From Saururus chinensis (lineage: Eukaryota > Streptophyta > Magnoliopsida > Piperales > Saururaceae), in the NCBI GenBank assembly GCA_035235625.1, contig CP141143.1:44873178-44937177 (forward strand): a stretch of 64,000 nucleotides of DNA, written 5' to 3'. Shown in pieces: positions 46,006 through 55,739 of this stretch. The stretch's first letter is position 1. Each line of letters starts with the position of its first letter. A model generated the notes under the pieces. That model was given only the letters and a program-made list of their open reading frames with translations. It was not told the origin of the DNA and did no database searches. The translations under genes were made by a program, and so were the position numbers.

Positions 46006-47545
46006 TTAAGGAAAAGGAGGAGGAATTGGAGCAACACAATCAGAGTTGTCAAGTTCATCACAATGTTTAGAATTTAAAGACTCCATAAGTTCAACAACCT
46101 TCATTGGAATGTCTTTGCTAATGACTTTTACACTTCTCAAAGTGGTGATGGACTTAGCATGCTCTTCTTGTAAACCTAAAGAATTTAAACTTTCAATTAC
46201 AAATTGACCTTTAGGATTTGGTTGAGGTTGAGAAGGAAACTTCCATTTTTCTTGAATGCTCAAAGTTGTTGTCAATTGAGTGATAGAAGTCTTTAAGTCA
46301 TTGATAGCTTCCATTGTTTAGTTGTTAATTGTTGCTTAACTTTGCATGAATTCTTGCAATGTGTCTTCAAGAGTATTCTTATGTAGTGGAACATAATTTG
46401 AAGAAGGTACCTACACATTTGACTTATTTCTCCAACTAAAGTTGGGATGATTTCTCCAATTAGGAGTGTAAGTTTCAAAATAAGGAGAAGAAAAAGGCAT
46501 TTTGTAGGTATTTATTACATTTGCTTGAGTATACAACACCTCTTGAAAAGCAGGGATTGTTGGACAATCCTGTGTTTGGTGTCCATCACTCTCACATATA
46601 TTACAAATATCTTGTGCTTTTGGAGAAGCTTTAGACATGTTTCCCTATTAATTTCCATAGCCTTAACTTTTCTAGTTAAACTTTTAATTTTAGCTTTTAC
46701 ATCATCCACTTCTTTAAGAAGGTACATGTCCCCTTTAGTTGTCCCATTAGATTTAGTCTTATTACTACTTTCAAATTTATTAGAATCTTCTCATAATTGA
46801 GCATTTTCAGTTAACACATCAAAATAGTCTAATGCTTCCTCGGGTTCTTTACTCAAAAATTCTCTATTACACATCATTTCAATAAATTGCCTCATTTGAG
46901 AAGTCAAGCCATTATAAAAGAAACTAATTGTACGCAATGTTTCATATCCATGATGTGGGCACAACAATAAAAGTTCTTTAAATCTTTCCTAACATTAAAA
47001 GAAAGTCTCATTTTCTTTTTGTGAAAAATTCATAATGTTCTTTCTAAGTATATTAGTTCTATGCGTGGGGAAAAACTTTTTCAAAAATTCTTTTTGCATT
47101 TCTTACCATGTTCAATGAATCTTGGCTTCAAAGAATTTAACTAATTTTTTGCTTTTTCTTTTAAAGAAAATGAAAAGAGTTTTAATCTAATAACATCATT
47201 TAAAACATTTTGGTTTGACAAAGTTGCACAAACCTCTTCAAATTCTTTTAAATGCAAATATAGGTTTTTTGAATCTAAGCCATAAAATTTAGGTAGTAAT
47301 TGAATTACACCTGGCTTCAGTTCAAAACCACCCACATTAGTTGAAAAAATCATGTAAGAAAGAGAACTTGATCTAGTTGGTTGCAAATAATCACGCAAGG
47401 TTTTAACTTGAATATTTTGTGCCTTATTATCCCCATTATCACTTCTTAGTTCCTCATTAGTTCTTAGATCCTCCATTGTATAAAAATAAAGATAATTTTT
47501 AAAAGATTTGTTCACTCTTCTCAATCGTCCAGAATTATCACGCAC
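46006..47545 (-). pseudogene. Athila-like gag, decayed
   Basis: The N-terminal part (47545-47141) holds TLRDYLQPTRSSSLSYMIF, FELKPGVIQLLPKFYGLD and LYLHLKEFEEVCATLSNQN, the Athila gag pattern, then RLKLFSFSLKEKAKN. The frame breaks at about 47140 and pieces continue, with RFKELLLLCPHHGYET (about 46960) and a further part at 46800-46640. A CCHC zinc knuckle, CNICESDGHQTQDC, lies at 46605-46564 and would bind RNA. The last open part (46314-46006) ends IPPPFP, stop. There are several in-frame stops and at least two frameshifts. Gag would package the element's RNA in virus-like particles; this copy cannot. Frames on the plus strand (46447-46800) are shadows. Confidence 0.85.
46564..46605 (-). other. 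CCHC zinc knuckle in gag
   Basis: CX2CX4HX4C as CNICESDGHQTQDC on the minus strand. All four metal ligands are intact even though the gene around them is broken. Confidence 0.8.
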
Positions 47546-47640
47546 CTATGGGAACATGCAACAACAATTTTTTTTAGTAACAAATGAAAGAAAAAGTGCA
47601 AAAATTAAATAACAAAATATAAAAAGTTAGAGAGTTAGAA
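47546..47640 (-). mobile_element. Short remnant between gag and the next LTR
   Basis: AT-rich, no primer-binding site and no LTR end. The 5' LTR of the Athila-like element is missing. The plus-strand LTR of another family begins at about 47645, about 45 bp in from where its own start should be, so both elements are cut at this junction. Confidence 0.55.
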
Positions 47641-48028
47641 GTTATGATTATTTATCGGTTATCGTGTGGTTTAACTTTTTCTAATTAATTCGATGGTTTT
47701 CCAAAATAAATGGTGTTTCTTATGGTTTTAATCAAAACTAACTTTACAATTATTAGTTTTAAGTATTTTTGGGTCAAATTTGAATTTTTGGAATTTTTTT
47801 GATTTTTCACTAATTTTCCAAAAATTAGGGTTTGGTGGGACCCCCTATGGGCCCCACCGGAGAAATTGAGGTTTTTGGACAAAATTGACCCAGGCATAAA
47901 CACAAGCTTTTATAAAAAAATTCATAATTTTTCTAGGTTTAATTAGTGCTCAAATGATCAGAATATCCATTTTTAGCTTAAATTTCTATTCATACCCCAC
48001 TAGTTAATTTTGTACACCCAAATCCTTA

Positions 48029-48040
48029 CTATAAATAGAA
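48029..48040 (+). promoter_or_regulatory. Predicted TATA box of the LTR
   Basis: CTATAAATAGAA is followed by AGGGCAGAGCCATTTCC, matching the position and context of the boxes at 32098 and 54171-54190. Confidence 0.65.
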
Positions 48041-48709
48041 AGGGCAGAGCCATTTCCATTTTAGAAATAGGCTAGGAGGAGGTGATTAAGACTTAGTTCC
48101 CCAATTAGGCCCGAATTAGAAGGAGATTAAGGTATGTTTTCTATAATTAAGCCTAAATCCTAGGTTTTCTTCTAATCCATTCTTAATCTATCATTTCCCC
48201 TTTGATTTGATTCGATTTTAAGCATCAAAATCACTGATTTACTTCCTTACTTCAAACCCTACATCTCAAAATTTATTTTTTATGCTTAACAAACCCTAGA
48301 TCTAAGATTTCATTATGGTTTTCAAAGTTAAATCGATTTTTAATTGAGTTTAACTTAGACACTATATTTTTGGAAGGTTTTCGAGAAAGGTGAAGGTCTA
48401 TTCCGAACCTAATCAAGTGACAATGTAATGGGTCTTCAAAATCTCAGTTTTCCTATGGTAAAAATCTCAATTTTTATGGTTTATTTGGAATGGGTTTACT
48501 TGATTTAGTGTTCTAATGGTGGGATTAGTATATGTTAATTTCTTGTCCCGATTTCTTAAGGTTTTGTCTTAATATGATCTAGATTAGCTTTCTGGAAGGT
48601 ATGATGGAATTTTAATGATGTTTGAGTTGTTAGATGGAGATTTTAAGTTGCATAAATGAAGTTTCAGTTTGAAATTTGAAATGAAGAAGAAGGTCGAATC
48701 TGCCTTGTT

Positions 48710-48822
48710 GGTGTTCGAATGGCCCTGCAAGGCGTTCGAACGGCAACACTGTAATTTCAGCATATTTCCTATTTAGCCGATCGAACGGCCCAGGAGGGCA
48801 TTCGAACGGCTACACTACAGAA
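48710..48822 (+). repeat. TTCGAACGG / CGATCGAACGG palindrome cluster
   Basis: GGTGTTCGAATGGCCCTGC, GGCGTTCGAACGGCAACAC, GCCGATCGAACGGCCCAG and GGCATTCGAACGGCTACAC in the same order as in the copy at 32769. Confidence 0.75.
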
Positions 48823-50514
48823 ATTGACTATTGTTTGTATGTTGCTTATTTCGATGTCTCTACTCTGAAATATCATTTTTATGTTTATGTGGAGTGTTTT
48901 GAGACATAGTAAGCTACTGGAAGAGCATACTATTGATGTTTAAAAGTTGTGGTGTATATTTAAAGTTATGTGAAATGGCTTGTAGTTGGATATATTTGTT
49001 GGAATTGCTATCTTGAAGATATGAGTGGTTGATTCCCTATGGTTTAAGCATGTTTTCAGTAGAGTTATAGCATGCTAATGGACTGATATGTCATTATAGG
49101 ATGTAGTTAAATGATGGGGAATGTTAGTGTTATGCTTAGACTCAAGTATGAGGTGAATGATCTTACATATATTTAGCATGAGGTTATGTTTTGACTTGAG
49201 TTATGATATTAATGGTTCTTCTCTTATGATTTCCACTGGAATCCATTATTAGATGTTAATGCGCATGTGTAGTGTGATGGCAAGTTGATTACAAAGCATG
49301 TTGATATACATCGAATGGGGTGCTTCTACCATGTACACACACATACATGTGGGGTTAATGATTATGATGAGGCTTGGTATTATGATTATGAATAATGCAT
49401 AAGGGACTGATGAGAGCACTTATCATGAATTAGGATTCATGTATGCCTTGCCCACGTATGTACTATGTTGCATGTATCATGAAAACGGATTTCTGATTGA
49501 GACTTTATCGAGGTTAGCCGAGTTTAATAGATTGGATGCAATGTTGTGAAATTGCGTGCTAGATTAATTGGTCATTGGCTTAATCGGAACATGATTGGTC
49601 CGAAAGGACATGTTTTCGATTTGAGTTCCTATGTGGAACATGAATACTCCCCGGGTTGAGTCGTGTCAAAATGAGATTATATGAGGACGAGTCGTATACT
49701 TATTGCGGTTGAGATTTATTGAGAATAGTCACATCTAGACAATGAGCACCCAGAGTGGTATGCCTTCATGCACCGGCTACAACGTGTTCTAGGTTCCCTA
49801 TGCGAGAATTTGGACTCTCCCCACCGTAAAGATGTCCTTGGCGAACACCCTGCTCTAGGTTCCCTACGTGTAATTTGGACGTTCTTGGCCAGAATTGTTC
49901 TTAGCTAGCAGACTTGCTCTAGGTTCCCTTTGGGTAATTTGGATTTCCCGTGTAGATTATCCTTAGCGAGCAGAGGGGCTGACTACCCCTACATCTTGGT
50001 TTTTCTTATAGAATTCGGACATGTGTCCTGAGCGGGCAATGCCCCAGGTTTCTAGTTAGGAAATTTGGACCACAACCAGCCTTTGCGGCAATGATTGTGT
50101 TTACTCCTTGATGGAGGCATTCACCATTTATGTTAGTGCATGTATATGATGTATGTTATGCATGTTTGTATAACATGTAATTTGACACGTTTGTCGTGTA
50201 GAATGGATGAGATATGCTATGAATGCCTAATTTAAAGATTGTGATTGAGACACTATATGCAGGGTTGCATGATCTAAAATGTATGTTAGAGATACATCAC
50301 ATGCAGGTTTATATGATGTTGAATTGCACTATGCGATTTAGACACTATGATGTAGGTTTTGGTGATGTGTATGTGTGATCAGAAAATAATATATACTATG
50401 TTGTAGTGTTTTCCAATGATTACAATTATATTAAAAACCATTATTTAGTTTATTATACTCACCCCTCTTTCTTGTGCTTTTGCTTTGGGGCTGCGTGGCG
50501 TGACACACAGATGG

Positions 50515-51219
50515 ACAAACGTTAGACCCCTCGAGCTGTTGCTCATTCTTCCTCATATACTCCTCCGAGTCCCGCTCCACTACGATGGCTGTCTCAAGTA
50601 CTTCTGCTAGGGTCTTGTGTCGGAATGGGACAACTCAACCTTTGATGAAGGGCCTTAAGCCATCCTCGAACTTTTGTGCCCGCTCATACTCATCACTGAA
50701 GAAACGAGGAGCAAAGCACTCAAGTTCCACAGATCAGGTCTTATAAGCCAAGACCGTCATAGAACCCTGCTGCAGGCTGAGAAACTCCTTCTTCGTCTCC
50801 TCGCGAACATGAAGAGGGAAGTACTTGTTGTTAAAGGCTGACAAGAACTCCTCCTAAGGAATGTCCACTAGGCCATGAAATCTCTGACTCTCCATTGATA
50901 GCCACCACCTCTGGGCCTCACCCTCGAACATGAAGACTGCAAGACGAGTCTTCTCCTCATCGAGGCAACAACAAGAACTGAAAATCTTCTCCATATAGAG
51001 CCTCCAATTATCTACCACAGAGGTATTAAATCCACCCTTGAAGCTAGGGGGATTAAGGTTCTTGAATCCCTCGAGTGAGAGAGACTCAGAGCTGCTACTA
51101 CTCGCGTGCTTCGCCTAAACCACTTGTGTCAAACCCTCGATGGCGGTCAACACATCGTCCACCCTCGGGTCTCGAGCACCGCAATGGTTATTAGCGCCTG
51201 TATGATTAGTGTCAACCAT
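50515..51219 (-). pseudogene. Ty3/gypsy gag, decayed by nonsense changes
   Basis: On the minus strand one frame runs from ATG at 51219 (MVDTNHTGANN) to the cut at about 50515, about 235 codons, with no frameshift. It has the Retrotrans_gag pattern: NPPSFKGG-like NPPSFK, WRLYMEKIF, RLAVFMFEGEAQRWWLSMES, EEFLSAFNNKYFP, REETKKEFLSLQQGSMTV and FFSDEYERAQKFEDGLRPF. Four stops interrupt it (TAG after GLTQVV, TAG in IP*EEF, TGA after AYKT, TGA after FIKG), and each can arise by one C-to-T or G-to-A change from a plausible Gln, Trp or Arg codon. It lies about 225 bp downstream of the primer site of the LTR at 51463-54602, as a gag should. Pol is missing. Confidence 0.85.
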
Positions 51220-51442
51220 CTACACAACAACTAGACATTAATCATATGACCTAATAACCCAAAGCAAAGTAACCAAAAAATCAGGAAACACAGAAGCAAG
51301 CAAACAAGCAAGTAACAAGAAACATTCAAGACAAACAACTAACGGAATTCACATCGCTAGTCATGTTTAGACCTTGATCATCTCACAACCCTTAAACCCA
51401 TAAGAATTGTCACTCACTCCTATTTACTCTTGGACAAAGATG
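51220..51442 (-). other. Leader between primer site and gag
   Basis: Non-coding leader of about 220 bp on the minus strand, A/C-rich on the plus strand with AAGCAAACAAGCAAG words. No upstream reading frame of note. Confidence 0.5.
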
Positions 51443-51455
51443 TGCTCCGATACCA
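51443..51455 (-). promoter_or_regulatory. Primer-binding site (tRNA-iMet type)
   Basis: On the minus strand TGGTATCGGAGCA stands 7 bases after the LTR end. It differs at one base from the usual plant TGGTATCAGAGC that pairs with the 3' end of initiator tRNA-Met. It primes minus-strand DNA synthesis and fixes 51463-54602 as a 5' LTR. Confidence 0.85.
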
Positions 51456-51909
51456 AAAACTTTGTCACGCCCCGGCACTGCCCGACCCGAGCCGAACCCA
51501 GTCCAGGGGCCAGTCAAGCGCACAGGGGCGACCTAAGAAAATTACGTGCGATCTAAGAAAATTACGGAGTATGCACACCACTTTGAGCAAGACTAAATAA
51601 GTAGAAATGAAAGAGTTACTTTAACTCTAAGATCAACAAAAATCTCAAACCCACATGCTTAGTTAAACCATAGCCCACTCTAGGCTCTAAAATAGGTCTT
51701 AAGCAACACAAATGTATAATGTAGCATAACCCAACATAAGAACCACACACAAAGGTTCTAATCATAAAAGCATAAACAAGGAAACATATCACATAAGGGG
51801 GTCTCCGCGATCACTCCCAAGTTGACTCTGACCTTTCCTCATAGAGGAGATCCTTTCCATCTGCGTGTCACGCCACGCAGCCCCAAAGCAAAAACACAAG
51901 AAAGAGGGG

Positions 51910-51926
51910 TGAGTTTAATAAACTCA
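51910..51926 (-). other. Stem-loop TGAGTTT-ATT-AAACTCA followed by CCCC
   Basis: A 7-bp perfect stem with a 3-base loop on the minus strand, followed by CCCCTCTTTCTTGTG. It stands about 450 bp from the LTR end. Confidence 0.65.
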
Positions 51927-53329
51927 ACAATGGTTTTCTAATATACTATCATCATCGGAAACACGACGGCATAGCAACATAACTAATCAAAGCAAAGATT
52001 AACAAGATGTATCATTTTCTGATCACACATACACATCACCTAAACCTGCATCATAGTGTATAATCAACATAGTGTCATTCACATCATATCAACCTGCATG
52101 AAATGTATCTTTAACATACATATCAAATCATGCATCAACATTCTCATTCATCAGACATATATAAGTGTCTCAACACACACTAGTCTAACATGCAAGTCCA
52201 TACACATAGAGAATAAACCTGCTCTTCAAGGCCGAAGCCCTCAAGCAAACACTTATCAAATAGACATGCTCCTCACGGCCAACGCCTTCGAGCAACTCCT
52301 GCCCATCAAGCCTAAATTCCTAGGCAACTCCTGCTTGTCAAGACTAAAGTCCCAAGCAACAATACCTGGTAAGCCGGTGCACTCGGACAAACCAGTTGGA
52401 TTCTCAGGGTCCAGATAATCTCAATAAGTAAATATCAATTTGCAAGACAAGTACATCACTCGTCACCACATAATTCCATTCAACTAGACTCAACCCGAGG
52501 AGTGCACATGTTCCATGAAGGAATTCAAATCAAAATATGTCCTTTCAGACCAATCAAGTTTCGATTAAGCCACGACCGATTAATCCGGCACGCAATTTCA
52601 CCACATTGCATTCAATTGATCATATTCGATTAATCTCGATAAAGCCTTAATTGGAAATCCATTTTCATGATGCATGCAACATGGTACTTACGTGGGCAAG
52701 GCCTACATGAAACCTAATTCATGGTAAGTGCTCTCATCAGCCCCTCATGCATCGTTCATAATCATAATAGCAAACCTCATCATCATCATTAAACCCAACA
52801 TGTGTGTGTGTACATAGTAGAAGCACTTCCCTCAATGTATATCAACGTGTTTGTAATTAATTCACCATCACACTACACATATACATAAACATCTAATTAT
52901 GAATTCCAGCGGAAATCATAGGAGAAGAACCATTAAAATCATATCTCAAGTCAAAGCCTAACCACAAGCTAAACATATATAAGATCATTCACTTCATACT
53001 TGAGTCAAAACATAACACTAACATTCACACATCATTTAACCACATCTTATCATGACATATCAGTCCATTAGTATGTTGTAGCTCTACTAAAAATATACTC
53101 AACCATAGAGAATCAACCACTCATAACTTCAAGATGGCAATTCCAACATCATATATCCAACCACAAGCCATTCCACATAACTCTAAATATATACCACAAC
53201 TTCAAAACATCAATGGTATACCTTTCCAGTAGCTTACTATAGCTCAAAACACTCCACATAAACATAAAAATGATATTTTGAAGTAGATATGTCGAAATAA
53301 GCAACATACATAAAATTGTCAATTTCTGC

Positions 53330-53505
53330 AGTGTAGCCGTTCGAATGCCCTGCAGGGCCGTTCGATCGGCTAAATAGGAAAAATGTCAAAATTGTAGTGT
53401 TGTCGTTCGAACGCCCTGCAAGGCCGTTCGATCGATTACACAGGAAAAATGCCAAAACTGTAGTGTTGCCATTAGAATGCCCTGCAGGGCCGTTCTAACG
53501 CCAAC
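53330..53505 (-). repeat. Expanded TTCGAACGG / CGATCGAACGG palindrome cluster
   Basis: Three units instead of two, each about 60 bp. The middle and outer units contain GCCCTGCAGGGC, a perfect 12-bp palindrome, between GCCGATCGAACG or GTTCGAACG flanks. It is the richest of the five clusters in the window. Confidence 0.8.
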
Positions 53506-54170
53506 AAAGCAGTTTTGGTCATCTTCTTCATTTCAAATTTTCAAACCGAAACTCCATTGATAAATCTTAAAATCTCCATCTAACAACTCAAATGCCATTA
53601 AAACTTCACCATAACTTCTAGAAAGCTAATCTACATCATAACAAGATAAAACCCTATGAAATTGGGATTAAAGATTACCATTTATTAATCATGCCATTAA
53701 AGCACTAAATCAAGTAAATCCACTCAAAATAAACCACAAAATCAAGAGCTTTACCATAGGAAAACTGAAATTTTAAAAGTCCATTACCTTATCCCTTGAT
53801 TAGGCTTGGATTTGATGGTCACCCTTCTTGAAAACCTTACAAAGACATAGAGTTTAAATTAAACTCTATTAAAACCGATTTAATATAGAAAACCCTAATG
53901 AAAAACTTAGATCTAGGGCTTGTGGAACATAAAAATCAGATTTTTAGATCTAGGTTTTGAAGTAAATATGCAAATAAGTAATTTTGATGTTTAAAAACGA
54001 ATCAAAACAAAGGGGAATGATAGATCTAGAAAGGATTAAGAGAAAATCTAGGTTTTAAGGCTTAATCACAAGAGACTTACCTTAAACTCCTTCTAATTCG
54101 GGCCTAATTGGGGAATTAGGCCTAACCTCCCTTTCCAAACCTATTCCCAAAATGGAAATGGCTCAGGTCA

Positions 54171-54190
54171 TTCTATTTATAGTAGGGTTT
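54171..54190 (-). promoter_or_regulatory. Predicted TATA box of the minus-strand LTR
   Basis: On the minus strand AAACCCTACTATAAATAGAA precedes TGACCTGAGCCATTTCC, matching the other LTR copies. Confidence 0.65.
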
Positions 54191-54602
54191 GGGGTGTGTA
54201 TGGGTAAATTGTGGGGTATGAATATAAAAATAGGCTAAAAATGGGTAATTTAGCTATTTGAGCACTAATTAAACCTTGGAAAATTATGAAAATTTTTGGT
54301 AAAGGCTTGTGTTGATGTCTGGGTTAAAGTTGTCCAAAAACCCAAATTTTGACAGTGGGGCCCACAAGGGGTCCCCGTCAAACCCTAATTTTCGGAAAAT
54401 TAGTGAAAAATTAGAAAATCTCAAAAATTCAGATTTGATTCAAAATCACTTAAAACTAATAATTATAAAGTTTGTTTTCATTAAAATCATAAGAAACACC
54501 ATTTATTTTTGAAACCACCGAATAAATCATAAAATGTTTTAACCACACAATAACCGATAATTAAAAATTAAAATGAACCGGCTTAAGATTAGGGATCTTA
54601 CA

Positions 54603-54846
54603 ATGTGGGCTATGGATTAATTAGTATGTGGGTTTGAGATTGTGGTTTATTTTAGAGTTAAAGTAACTCTTTTGTTTCTACTTATTTACTCTTGCTCAAA
54701 GTGGTGCGTTTACTCCGTAATTATTAGATCGCCCGTGATTAGGGCATAAGCTTCTGCTAATCGTTTTAATCTCCCTGTCGCCCCTGTGCGCTTGACCGGC
54801 CCCTAGACTGGGTTAGGCTCTGGTCTGACAGTGCCGGGGCATGACA
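54603..54846 (+). mobile_element. Right end of the broken plus-strand LTR
   Basis: It resumes the plus-strand LTR of 47641-50514 (GTGGGCTATGG, ATGTGGGTTTGAGA, TTTACTCTTGCTCAAAGTGG, GATCGCCCGTGA) and ends GTGCCGGGGCATGACA at 54846. About 190 bp found between these parts in the related copies is absent. No primer site follows. Confidence 0.82.
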
Positions 54847-55369
54847 ATCCCGTCCTCCCCGCCGTTGTCGCCCCCTCCTTCTTCCACTTTTCCATTTCGG
54901 TCGAGTGAACCAAGATTTCTAGTTTTTGTGTCGATCCACCACCACTGCTGTTGCATGGCTTCCAAACTGCTGCCACGGCTCCACCCCGACCACTGTGACC
55001 TCCGGCCAATGCCGTCCCAGCCTCCATGCCCCTGCTTAACCACCGTGAGGTAAAAACTACCCCGCCTCTGTTTTGTTTTTTATTGTCTGTTCAGTACGAC
55101 TTACGGCATTTGTGCACTCAGGTAAGTAGTATCATGGATCTACTCTTACCTATTTCATCTTGTGCCCCATGAGCATAGGTGTGCCTTGCCTTCGGAAAAG
55201 TTCATGGCATCTAGTTGCTCCCCGAAGGTTAAGGTGATGCCCCAATGGCATTCCCTTCCTTTCCGACGCTGGAGCTTATTAATTGTAATGAGCTTCAGTT
55301 GTTGGTAGTATGTGTATGATAGTAAGAGTAAGTAGTATGTTTCGGATTCTGAGTCAGTTGTACGAGTAT

Positions 55370-55590
55370 GATTCAGGGTAAGTGTAAGTGTAAGCTTTTG
55401 AGGAAGACGTAAGACTACATTTATGCGTAAGAGTAAGATTGTACGAGTAAGGTCATACAAGTAAGTTTATACGAATAAGGTCGTATGAGTATGTGTGTGA
55501 TGTAAGTGTAAGTGTATGATGGTACGAGTAAGACTCTGATTCAGAGTGTAAGAGTATGCTATAAGAGTAAGTGTAAGTTCAGCCAGTACG
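55370..55590 (+). repeat. Degenerate GTAAG / TACGAGTAAG repeat
   Basis: Words GTAAGTGTAAG, GTACGAGTAAG and GTAAGAGTA recur every 6-20 bp without a fixed period. This is low-complexity DNA. Confidence 0.75.
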
Positions 55591-55707
55591 ATCGTGGGTG
55601 TAAGATACATTATTTATGCTGCATGTACTGCTTGCTTCATGTGTGATTGCACGAATGATGCATCTATGTATGAACTTACGAAGTTCATTGATATTTTTCC
55701 CCTACTG

Positions 55708-55739
55708 GGTATTTTCCTACTAAGTATGAAAATACTCAC
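55708..55739 (+). other. Stem-loop GGGTATTTTC...GAAAATACTC followed by ACCC
   Basis: A 10-bp stem with one G-T pair around an 11-base loop, then ACCCTATATTTTTTT. It ends about 480 bp before the LTR-like end at 56219, like the stem-loops in the other LTRs. Confidence 0.5.

Larger units (their letters stand above)
47641..50514 (+). mobile_element. LTR of the 3-kb family, plus strand, left part
   Basis: This matches 31725 to about 34790 of the LTR at 31678-35216 in order: TTATCGGTTAT, TTTAGTG TATTTTTGGG, GGGGGACCCC..GGGCCCCAC, a TATA box (48029-48040), a palindrome cluster (48710-48822), a decayed stem-loop (50446-50462) and GGGGCTGCGTGGCGTGACAC. The first 45 or so bases are missing. It breaks off at about 50514 (ATGGACAA) and the matching end reappears at 54603-54846. 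No coding frame is present. Units of TTCCCT.CG.G.AATTTGGAC (49780-50060) form a short degenerate repeat. Confidence 0.87.
51463..54602 (-). mobile_element. 5' LTR of the 3-kb family, minus strand
   Basis: On the minus strand it starts TGTAAGATCCCTAATC at 54602 and ends GTGCCGGGGCGTGACA at 51463, 3140 bp, and leads directly into the primer site and gag. It matches the LTRs at 31678-35216 and 47641-50514. It contains a palindrome cluster (53330-53505), a TATA box on the minus strand, a stem-loop (51910-51926) and a GGGGCTGCGTGGCGTGACAC block (51865-51888, reversed). It splits the plus-strand LTR of the same family. Frames inside (52056-52418, 53237-53455, 54309-54512) match no protein. Confidence 0.9.

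Noticed and set aside
46447-46800. 117-codon plus-strand frame
   Set aside because: Antisense of the Athila-like gag with its zinc knuckle.
53330-53505. CRISPR-like look of regularly spaced palindromic units
   Set aside because: Only two or three diverged units, with spacers that are also repeated, inside a plant LTR. Not a CRISPR array.
54803-55053. Gly/Ser- or Pro/Ser-rich frames on both strands
   Set aside because: C/G-rich low-complexity LTR sequence; overlapping frames on both strands and no family match.
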